Shown: positions 12,301 through 22,100 of the stretch, piece after piece
Layout of the letters: every line of letters starts with the position of its first letter
Numbering within the stretch: the stretch's first letter is position 1
From: Neurospora intermedia
Taxonomy: Eukaryota > Ascomycota > Sordariomycetes > Sordariales > Sordariaceae
Direction of reading: 5' to 3'
Assembly: GCA_037102815.1 (NCBI GenBank)
Contig: BTPP01000004.1
Coordinates: 2,294,001 to 2,358,000, forward strand
DNA length: 64,000 nucleotides
Program-made: the position numbers and the translations under genes
The notes under the pieces: model-generated
The model's database searches: none
The model's input: the letters and a program-made list of their open reading frames with translations, nothing else
Told to the model about the DNA's origin: nothing

Positions 12301-13290
12301 AGATACTTCCGGGTTCTTTTCCTTCGCTATATTCGATATAGTTTCTACCGTAGTATAATTATTAATATTATTTTAGGGTACGCCCTAAATTAATATATTT
12401 ATAGTATTTATAGTAATAAAAGTATTAGGGCCGAAAATTTCTTTAACCTATATTTAATTATATTAGTATTAATTACGTATAGATTCGTCGAATATAATTA
12501 TATAATTTCCGGTCGTTAGTATTCTAATAACTATTCGGACTATTAGGCCGGTATTCTTCTTATTTAAGTACGTAATTAAGGTCGTTTTCGTATTTTCGTT
12601 CGAACGGTTTATAAATTCAGTAATAATTATTACTCCCTTAATAGTAAACTGCCATTTGAGGTTAGAGGGGATAAACTTCTTAATAATAGTAGGTAATTAT
12701 TAGAGGGTAGTACCGATTTTATTCGGGCTAATTTTCGCTATAATATTAATTTAATACTTCGGTACCTCCTAGGCGCTTTTTCTAATTTCCTTTAGAATAT
12801 CCTTTTTTAAGTTATTAAAATCCTTCTTAGTAATAAATTAATTAGTTTTAATTTTATTAGCCTTAGGTTATATAGATTTACTTTTTCTAACGTATACCTT
12901 TACGAATTCGAGAAATAATTTTCGAATTTAACGATAGTCTTCGGTTGAAATAGTATTATAGTCCGTAGATTTATTCGTTCTAACGATAAATTTTTTTAAT
13001 ATTTTATTATCTTCCTCCATTTTATCTAAGGTCTTTATAGTAAGTACAACTTTAGGATTATTATATACTAAGATTTCTACAAGCGGGTTGTAAATATTAT
13101 TTTTAAATCTACGAGTACTATTATCGATAACTATCGGTAATAACGATATAACGCCGTCGCTACGCTCGTCGTAGGATATTGTGAGGGACGTAAACGACCC
13201 TCCTAAGTCGATTGCCGTTGTTAATTTTCGTTTTGGAGCACTCCTCGACTAGAAATCGGCGTTTCCGGTTTCAAAGCAGTTTTTTTTTAA
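6390..13290 (-). mobile_element. RIP-degraded LINE (non-LTR retrotransposon), Tad1-like
   Basis: On the minus strand, landmarks of a two-ORF LINE appear in order and at normal spacing. An ORF1 start lies at 13020 (ATG then a charged MEEDNKILKKFIVR-type start). An AP-endonuclease SDH motif lies at 10874-10888 (reads GSDYYL, where His-to-Tyr is a C-to-T change). Reverse-transcriptase motif A is at 9735-9766 (reads FILLNLKGMFN, from LDLKGAFD), motif B at about 9549-9574 (SSPLSPILF, from GSPLSP), and motif C at 9464-9487 (NFINNINI, from GFVDDINI). All departures are the C-to-T/G-to-A changes expected of RIP. The copy is dead, with stops throughout. Ends are estimates: 13290 is where a less AT-rich leader begins, and 6390 is near a preserved GC-richer stretch that may be the 3' tail. 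The segment 7370-8280 is not clearly LINE and could be another insertion. The Tad1 clade is inferred from host and order of parts. Confidence 0.65.
6402..6417. repeat. Preserved perfect inverted repeat in the RIP block
   Basis: CTCCAG-TTCT-CTGGAG, a 6-bp perfect stem with a 4-base loop. It sits in a stretch (about 6390-6470) that keeps its CA and TG dinucleotides and higher GC while its surroundings have lost theirs. It may be the 3' terminal hairpin of the LINE, which many LINEs use for reverse-transcriptase recognition; that role is inference. Confidence 0.35.
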
Positions 13291-14715
13291 TTCCTCCTAG
13301 TTGTATAGTATAATACTATACTAAAATAATTATTAAGTTTACTAGATATTAATCTATTTGGGGATAATATAACCGATTATTACTCTATTAAACTCTAATA
13401 TATATTAAACTTTATAAATTAGCTATATAAAGCGTTTAAGAATATTGAGAGTATACTAGAAATTAATATTCTCGATAATAGCCAATATATTATTAAATTT
13501 AATTAGCTACTCGTTATTATTACTAGCAGGGGGGACGTTATTGGGTATAATATTTTACTAAATATTATTATAGGTATTATGTATAAAAGTAATTAAGGTA
13601 TACTTTACCTTCTATATAGAGAATATAAATTAGTACTATAAACCCTAGCGAATAATTACGCTACTAAACGTTAAATATATATATTAATATATATAAATAA
13701 GAAATAAGAGAAGGTAATTTATATAGATAATATGGTTACTAGCTTGTATAGCTCTGCTAATATATAAATTCGTAGTTTTAATAATTGGAATTTAAAAGTT
13801 CTAAAGAAGGTTACTAGCTAACTAACGCTATTAGTAATTAACTTAAACAGCTCGATACCCAATATATTTTTAATAAGTAATTGGAAGCTATACGAATTAT
13901 ATAATATAAGGAAGGTATACCTCAATTAGTCTATTTCACATAGAATCTTACTAGTAAGCCGGGCGCCGCTACATATATTAATCACGAAGCTCGTAATCTT
14001 TGCCTAGCGATTCTAAACAATAATACCGGCTTCTATATAAACTAATTAGGTAATATTAGTAGTAATATATTCTATATTACCAGTATAAACGTTCTTCCAA
14101 TAAAATAAAATTTTATTATCGATATAAACCGAGATATTAAATATACGACGGCCAATATAATTATTAAATTCGTTAAAAACAATATTAATATATATTGCCC
14201 TATTGAACTTATTTATTATAGCTTCCCTAATTTACTTATAGATTTTAAGGAGGTATACGTTTATAATACTACGGCGGTATAGTAGAGTATACGCTAGGTT
14301 AACCGACTGGAATAGCGCTTTTATTTCTAGGGTATCTAAGGTACTAAATAACTTACTCCTATATAATATAATTTTAGCTATAAGGAGGTTATTATACTCT
14401 ACTTACTAGGGTATTAGTATTAAAGCGTACTATCTAATATCCTTATTATTAATAATTTATTAATTGATCTAATATTATTAGTAAGTAACGTAGGCTTGCA
14501 AATACTCCCTTATACGGGTAATATTAGTTCGTTGGAGCTAGTTATAGAATCGGCACTTCGCATCTTAGGCTCGGTTATTAGGGCGGTTACGGAGTTCGAA
14601 ATACCGGTAAATCGCTTGATTTCGTACGGGAGGTATTGTAAGGGTATCGCGACGGCTTTAAGCATTCGAACGCGCTTGGAATCGTGTAGTTTGGTAGTTA
14701 AATAAAAGAGTGACT
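13291..14715. other. RIP-mutated DNA flanking the LINE, identity unresolved
   Basis: Still AT-rich and poor in CpA, but with a different texture from the LINE: more GC islands, and at 14490-14700 a stretch rich in CG and poor in CA/TG. No protein family could be read in any frame. It may be a second old repeat copy or unique DNA into which RIP spread. The right edge at about 14705-14720 passes quickly into normal sequence. Confidence 0.4.
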
Positions 14716-15085
14716 GGCGATAGGGGATGTAGCAGTTGGGGGAGGATTCTGTGTGTAGGTGCACAGACCGTCTTTTTCAAACGAAAATTTCGAAATTTTC
14801 AGAAAATTAATAATTTCGGGAATTTTCTTATTTTTTCAGAAAATGACCATCACTAGAGCCAGAACCTCCGGCAGACATTCCGAAAAACACAACAAGGATT
14901 ATGGCCAATTGCCGGTTCCAATATCCATTCTGCTGTCCGTCACATCGTTTGTGCTCAATCTAGGCTTGGTGAACCGGTCTTTGTAGAAACGTGTGCTTCC
15001 AATCACGGCAGGAGCCGGCTACATTGACAACAGGATACCATGATTTGCCAAAAAGAAAAGAGAAAAAAAAAAAAAGAAAAAAAAG

Positions 15086-15140
<55 letters not shown>
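15086..15140. repeat. A55 homopolymer tract
   Basis: 55 uninterrupted A residues, preceded from about 15050 by an A-rich run broken by single G residues (15076, 15085). It could be the oligo-A tail of an old retroposed insertion or simple slippage; no target-site duplication is clear. Confidence 0.9.
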
Positions 15141-15142
<2 letters not shown>

Positions 15143-15761
15143 ACCTAGTAGTCGAGATACAGCATTCTCCTGTCATGGAATGATTGACTGACCCAGCAGA
15201 GAAAATTACCGAGGGGATCGACAAGGACACTATCTCGCGTTTAAGCTTAAAAGGAAAAGAAGAAAAAAATGAAACCCATCCGATCCGTTCACTCGGATCT
15301 GTTGCCGAGAATGCATAAGAGCTCCACCGTTCACGATCATGAAAATCCTGGTTCTAGAATTTCGTGAGCTTGTGATTTCCCTCTTCTGGGCGTTATCGCG
15401 GGCGGCACCGTGTCATTCGCCATTGTTCCAAGATAAGAGACATCTTCCTATTCGAACCCTCGTACTCTAGGTTGGATGATATTCGCAATGACAACCAGAT
15501 AAGATAACTCGTCAATTTGAACTGCTACAAACTGCAACTCTTGAGCGTCCGCACAAATTCTCCCCTTCTGCAACATCAATTCGAGGCGTACAATGCAAAG
15601 AACTAAAGCAGATGTAACAGCCATCAGATGAAGAAGACGCGGACATGAATTTTCAGGGAAACCCAATTTGTGAGAAACCAGTATAACATAATGTCTCGCT
15701 TCTTGCTGTACTCTGCAATGCTTTTTTAAAATCTCTCTCAAATGCCCTCGAAAATAACGCC

Positions 15762-15762
<1 letters not shown>

Positions 15763-15793
<31 letters not shown>

Positions 15794-15810
15794 CCATCAC
15801 CATCACCATC
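15763..15810. repeat. ATC trinucleotide microsatellite
   Basis: A run of ATC units from 15763 that passes into alternating ACC/ATC units. Both strands yield open frames through it (poly-Ile/Thr or poly-Asp), which explains the spurious reading frames around it. Confidence 0.9.
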
Positions 15811-16547
15811 GAACCACCCTCGTGCGTGATACCTAACAATAACAAAACAAGACACGCCAGTAACGGAGGAAATCAATCAATTCCACCCAAGCTTCGACCC
15901 ATCATCATCGTCGTCATCATCATGTCTCAGCTCTTGGACTGTCAAAAGGATTCGCAATGCCTCCCACCATTCATTCTGTCTTTACTCTTTCAAACTTCAA
16001 TGCTGCCACCGGCTAACCACCTGTTACTGAAACTCGTCCGAAAAACGGGAGAAACGAGAGGGTGACCAAATCATGTCCACAAACGGACGAGATCTATAGG
16101 CCGTGTGGATATCAATGCCAATCGATGAAGAAGCATCAAACTTCCACCATCCCAAAAGATAAAACCTTCCAATAGGTTCAAGATGCAACAGCTCCAGCCA
16201 TAAAAGAAAACGGACATAGCTGAAAAGAACACACGGGAAGAATGGCAAATAGGTGTGGCGGGTTGGGTTATACAATCATATTTCTCCCGCTTCCTTCAAC
16301 GCCCTCCCATTCCAAAACGCCAATACGCTATGCCTATAGGATATCTCTTTTCTTGTGTAATGTAAATGCAAACCAGCCCAGTCCAATCCTACACAAGTGC
16401 TTGAAGGGTTTGGAGGAGGGAATGCTTAGAGGTAGCGAGTAGGCATCGTAGCATCGTCCAGCGAACAGCTTACAATTTATACAACGCTCCAAAAGTCAAA
16501 ACATGCCTTTTTTTTTAACAAGCCTGGGGGTATATCATAATAAGACT

Positions 16548-19195
16548 TCATCCAAGTGTCCGACCACTATGGATCGCCTGCACGGATGCGGCTCTAGGAG
16601 CTGTCGGGTCCGCAAGTAAGGGAGAAGGAGCACCAAAGTTGCCCTCGCGGTAGTTGGGCGGAAGCGAAGTAGGATCCCATCCTTCCTCATTGAGTGCACT
16701 CAGATAGCGGCTTCCCACTTTGTCACGAAGCGACTCGATCTTCCGACGGTACAGTTCGCCGTCGACATCCCAGTGGCCATTATCCCTCCACGACTGAGAC
16801 TCAGATGAGGTCTTGTGGGAGGGATAAAGGGGAGCTATGCTGGGAATGACGGTGGATTCAATCCTGGGGATATCGGCGGGTGCTCGAGCGTCGGGCAAAG
16901 GGCTAGCCGCAAGTGTCTCTTGAGGAGCATGGATCTCGGTGGGTTGTGAAATACGATAATGTTCGTTATGACCCGAAGCCGCTCTCTCGCCAGGTCTACT
17001 GCGATCGTCGACCAGAGTCACAGGAGCAGGCGTCTCGTTAGTAGCGAGATCCACGATACGTCGTTTGGGTGCTTTCCGACGGCGCGTAGACGCAGTGTTG
17101 AGTTCGCTTGATGTGCTTTTGGGCATGGGCCTCTCCTTCCTAAGGACAGCCGGTTCTCTTGGGGGCGGCTCGTATACAAATGTAGGCTTGCTGACATCCA
17201 CCGCAGGCAATTCCTGGGGTGGGGGCTTGATGACGGGGACAGCCGGTAGCTCTGCCGCCCTTTCATGAAGATACCGCCTCTCTGAGTAGCTGGGCCCTGA
17301 CCCGTCGATAGTGATGTCTTCGGTATATCCCGGTGTTTGACGGAACAGGTTAAAGATGGTAATGCGGTAGTCACGGTGGATTCTCGTAAAAGGATTGCCC
17401 TCCACGTAAATCTCCCGGAGTTCGGGGATACCAGTCAGACGCGCCAACTCCATAGGATCGGTAATTTGATTGTCCCTCAAGTCCAGTCTTTCCAAGGGGT
17501 AGAGCTTCTCAATGCCCACAATCGATGTCAGGCGGTTGGCGCGGAGATTGAGGGCTGTGATAGCGGGAAGAGGACACCGAATAAGCGAATGGAGCGAGTC
17601 GATCATGCAATGGGCCAGGTTCAGGGCGCGGAGGGCTGTTAGAGTTACAAGGCTGTCGGGGATCTGGGTAAACAAGTTCGCCGACAGGTCGAGAGAATGG
17701 AGAGAATTCGCAAGTGGGGCCAGACTGGCCGCCGGGATGGAGGTAAGGGAGTTGTCTGCGAGGCTCAAATGCTTGAGGAAACGCCACTTGGAGGGAGGAA
17801 GTGTTCCCATGGCGAGCAAGTTGGAAGAACTTCCCCGAGAATTATACCAGGAGTCCGAGAGGCTTGAGTGTGAGCTTCCAGACCCGGATCGACGAATCTT
17901 GTGACTTCCCCGGACGTTGCTTGAGCCATTCCTAGAGCTGGTAGGCCGGCGCGGGGAGTGACTTCGTGGTCGCCCGTCTTTTGCCGGTGTCCTTGACTCA
18001 TCGCTGTCCACCCTTACGACAGACGGTCGCCTGTGGTTGTGCAAAGCCGTCCCGAACTGGTCAGGCCCAGATTCGCTGTTGAGAGAGCCAACTGGTATTT
18101 CAGTGTTGGACGTCCTCGCATCTGGAGAACTAGGTGGGGAATTCGACTTCTGCGCCACCTGCGGGATTGTGGGACTTCTCCGAGGACTTGGTGCGGCCCA
18201 AGGGCCGGTTGGGGATGACTGCGCTTTTGACGAGCGACGACGTCTCTTATCCATATCATCCAAAACGATATCAATCAGAACATCTGCAGGGTCATCGAGA
18301 CTGGCGCGCTTGAGCGTGAGAGAGCGAAGCTGCTCGGCAAGCCGGTCCCAACCAAAAAATTGCCTGAAGTCTGTGTCACTGACTTCAAGGGCCTGGACGT
18401 TCTTGAAGACATAAAGAGGGACGGCCGAGTCGAAAGGGAATTCTTCGTATCCTTTGATCAAACGCGCGCGGAAGTCGGGGGCAAGTCGTAGGCAAGGGAT
18501 CTTGGTGAAAGCAGAATACAAGTACTTGAGGTCAGCCTCGATGGCAGCCTTCTGCTTCTCGGAACGAGCGGCAGATATGCTAGAACCGATTCCAAAACTC
18601 GACCATAGAGCAGACATGCCCGACATAACACTCCTGATGCTGGAAACAGAGTGGATCGAGCCAACGTCGGAGCCACGGCTTTTGCACCGTTGCGTTTGGC
18701 TAAGGAAGGATACATAATTGCCCGAATTCCGGTTATCGTGCAGATTCTCCAGGCGAACCTTCATGGGGCCGACAGGGATAGCCAGCTCTTGGAATCGGGA
18801 AAGTAGATAGAACAGGTGATGGGCGGTAAGAGCCAGTTTTGCCGACTTCACGTTGTGCGATGTGAAGTTCAAGGAACCTAGGGATAGAGCTGCAGCTAAT
18901 GTGCTCGAAGGCGATGAAGACGTCGAGGGTCGCTCTGGAAGAGAAGAGGCCGTGGGGGCCGAGGTGGAGAGCACCGAAACGCTCTGTGAAGATGCATGGC
19001 GAGGAGTGTTTTGTCTCCTAAACTGTAGCGCATTGGCGAGGGCCTTTTCATGGGTCCGCACGAAGCTCGCCAGTTGCTAGAAGCCAGCATGTATGATTAG
19101 CCTAAAGATCCGCTTGAACCGCAACGAACTACATTGCAGTAATGACCATAGAATCGCCGTACCTTGATAAAAAACTCCCCGTCTTCCGAATCCAT
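16548..19195 (-). CDS. Leucine-rich-repeat protein, conserved in fungi
   Basis: Two exons, 19163-19195 (MDSEDGEFFIK) and 16548-19076, with an 86-nt intron (GTACGG...CTAG, branch GGCTAATC) give 853 residues. The start is the ATG at 19195; the longest uninterrupted frame alone would begin artificially at a GTG at 19061. The N-terminal half carries a conserved globular region (about 60-270). A Ser/Arg-rich low-complexity linker follows, then five to six LRRs (about 440-570; LxxLxLxxNxLTxIP units such as LERLDLRDNQITDP) closed by an LRR-cap-like segment (NPFTRIHRDYRITIFNLF). The C-terminal third is proline-rich and probably disordered. The layout resembles the uncharacterised S. pombe LRR protein SPAC926.06c and nischarin-like LRRs more than the RAM-pathway Sog2 family, where LRRs are N-terminal. 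Function is unknown; a scaffold role is likely. Confidence 0.8.
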
Positions 19196-22100
19196 GTTTA
19201 GCATTCAATATGCATAACGGGTTGGGGCGTTGTAGGTAGAGAGGTGCGTTTCCCGGATGAGGACAGCAGGGGAAAGGGTGTCTAGATAGGACGATGTCGG
19301 CGCTAGGAAGAGTTTATGTGCAGCTCGGACTCGGAAGGCTACGCGTGTGATCGTGCGGTCTGTAGAGTTTGCGGGAGTTTGTCGTGGCGAAAGTCGGACA
19401 GCAGTCGGTCTGCGTAATGTCATATGTTAGTTAGTCGAGCCGTCACCTCGCACAGGCACAGACGCCTCGTTCTTTCGGCAAGCCCTTCTTGTCTGGCACA
19501 GCGACCGCTTGGAGCTTGCTTAAAATGCGGAAAACAAAGTCGGCTCGGTAATGTCAATGGCCGACGAGATCTTGAAAAAAAGTGGTTACGAAGGCCGTGA
19601 TGGATCGGTAGAGTGTGCGTATATCCGGTGGAAATGAGCCCATTCGGCATCAAAGTCGGGTCTAAGATATGTCGAGTGCGGGGATACTGGTGACAATGCG
19701 GCGCGTATTATGTAGGTGTGCAAGGTGTGCAGATGTGGTTCGGCGGCAAGCAGAGGTTCCGGTTTCTGTGTGACGGGTAGATGCTTGAAGGAGGGCGGAT
19801 CGTTGTCCGGCACCGGTTGCGAGATGTGTGTGCTCGTTCAACAGTTTCAGTCGTCCTCGGCGGTTTCAACGCCACTTGTAGTAGTGTAGATTGTAGCAAA
19901 GTAGCGGTATCGAGGCCGTCATGATGCGGACAGGACACCGACGCCGCGGCAGCAGAAATGGCGGAAAAGATGGCTGCAATAGAGCCCGGAGGTGAAATCC
20001 ACGCAGATGCAGCAGTGAGGTGCAGCAGGTATGCGAGCACGGAATGAGCCACCGATCACGCGTGCACACCGATTGGGGGGAGGGTGTCCTGGACTCGCAG
20101 GGACTAGCCAGAGGCCAGCCTGAGGTTTGGCGGGCCAGTCACAAGATGATTTCCTTCCATGCTGTGCCAGTGTGCCAGGGTCCGCAGCACCAAACAGCAT
20201 GTCTGTCGACAACGGCGATCTCCGCTGCAAGATGGACGATGGGATGGGGAGTGCTGGAGAAACCACCAAGAACGACCCAAAAGCCCACGTTGTGGAATGG
20301 AAGCCGAAGAAGAGGAGCACGATGACGACGGCGAAGGCGCTTGGGAGCGATATGATGCGACGGCGATGCGATGCGAGCAAGCTGGCTGGCTGGCTGGCCG
20401 GCACTGGCCCAGCGGAAGGGGGAACAACAGTAGAACGGGCGGAAAGGAGGCCAAGGAAACATCAGGCAACTCACCGAGTTTACTCGATTTGGCGCGACCG
20501 TCTCACGGTAACCCAGTCTCCCACAAAGACCAACAAAGCGGGAGGTTTCGTTCGGATCCAATCCTGAGGGCGCACTCGACGACTTTTGTGTGCGATGCGG
20601 CCGCGAAGCGTGTCGGCGGACAGACACGCACGCAACTGAATACAAGGAAGGCGACGACAGGAAGTCGATAGGTAGGTACTCCGGGGGAAGGGCGAGCTGA
20701 GAAAGCTGAGCAAGTTGTTGAGGACGGACTCGAGGTGCCCAACGGGAACACGCTAAGGTACTTGTAAGGTAGGGAGGGCCTCGGTGGCAGGACAAGGGCG
20801 GGGACCTTGCTGGAGATCGGGGTAGGTTGTGAAGAGACGGGAGGTGGGATGGAGGGCGGAGAAAAGGCGGATGACGGGAGCGAGCACAGAGGACAGGACT
20901 GCCTCGCTTTTGGAGTGAGATGTGTAAGAGTCCGATTCCGCTCGGTCTGCACAAACTCTCGCGATGTCGCGTGTTTGTATGGTGGTGGTGCTTCTGCTGT
21001 CCGGCGTAACCACAATACCACGAAGGGGGGGGAGGGAAGAGAAGAAAAAGAAGGGTCTTCCTGATGGTCGGTTCGCCGGGGGGGTGCGGATGGAGGCTGC
21101 TAGCTAAATCAAAATACCTACGATGCCAGGGCAGGCTGCGAAGTGGAATCTGCGAGTCCACTGCACCCTTCACACAGTCAGGGCACCCCGGTTCCCTAGC
21201 AGCCTAGGTAGCAGCAAGAGGGCAGCAGCCGTCGGTCCAGTCCAGTGCTTCGATAGGCAAGTGGGTTTTGGGTGGTGACTGGGCAGATATGTGAGATTGG
21301 CGGGCGACGCTACCACCTACACCTCTAGGTACCCTCGAGAGGTACCTGCCTACCTTGCCTCTACCTGTAGCGGCTCATCTTCAGACGGGAAACCTCCACG
21401 CGTTCCGCTTTTAACGCATTGGAATCGCTGCTAGAAAGCCTCACTTGTGATGACTACGTCTTGGGGATGCCATTGCGTCCTCGAAGTTCTACAGTACAAT
21501 TTTGGTTGGTTTTCTGGGGTGTGTCGTCCTCTGCAGCGGGGCATGTTGGCACTGGACGCTAACAGGAGTAGCCCGGGAAGACGATACACCACCGTTACCA
21601 GCTTGGGAGCGGGGCTACCTCTAACAAGGTACTGGGTAGGTACCCTAAGGTGTAAGTACCTTAGGTAGCGACGAAACTTGGAAACCCGGACCAGGCTGTG
21701 GGTTGAACTGCCCATTGCTACCCCAGGCAATTTCAGGCAATGCGATTTCCCAAGCCGTGGACCATCATGATGTTTCCCCTGTGTTCGTCTCTTGGTGTTC
21801 GCACGGTCGTCCTCCTCGCTACTACACACACACGTCTCCACTGTCTCGGGGTTTGTTGTAGCTAAGAGGCCGCGAACCGATGAGGTGACTCGGTCGATGA
21901 TCGTCAACCGTGGTGGTTAGGCTGCGTGGATGATTCACTTCAGGTGGTTTGTCATTGCCGAACTTCACGACATCCTGTATCAGAGTCCTTTTGTTCGAAC
22001 TGAAAAGACCCAGGGACGGACCTTGGAACGGACTCTGTTCAACTTGGACTTGGAATGCTGGAGGCACGAGCTCGAAGCCTCCTCTGTCTCATCGGGGAAG

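Larger units (their letters stand above)
5594..14715. repeat. AT-rich block mutated by repeat-induced point mutation
   Basis: About 9.1 kb of AT-rich DNA without any long open frame, sharply bounded by normal DNA. CpA and TpG are nearly absent while TpA is very abundant and CpG survives; 7681-7740, for example, has no CA or TG. This is the signature of RIP, which changes CpA to TpA in duplicated DNA during the sexual cycle of Neurospora and relatives. In such fungi these blocks are usually cytosine-methylated H3K9me3 heterochromatin, an inference here. A LINE relic occupies much of it. The edges show no target-site duplication that I could see. Confidence 0.9.
14716..16547. other. Spacer between the RIP block and the LRR gene
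   Basis: Normal base composition with no supported gene. It holds the A55 tract, the ATC microsatellite, and, nearest 16547, the probable 3' untranslated region of the minus-strand LRR gene. The open frames near 15450-15880 come from repeats read on both strands. Confidence 0.6.

Noticed and set aside
5594-14715. CRISPR array, centromere core or rDNA as the source of the AT-rich block
   Set aside because: No spaced identical repeats and no rRNA core motifs; readable LINE motifs with directional C-to-T change explain it better as a RIP-mutated transposon.
15448-15876. Minus-strand frame with a poly-Asp run
   Set aside because: The run is the ATC microsatellite read in reverse; the remainder resembles no protein.
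20139-21173. Long minus-strand frame (344 codons) in the desert
   Set aside because: Composition artefact of pyrimidine-rich DNA (Pro/Ser/His/Leu/Arg mixtures), open in more than one frame, no family resemblance and no C-ending codon bias.
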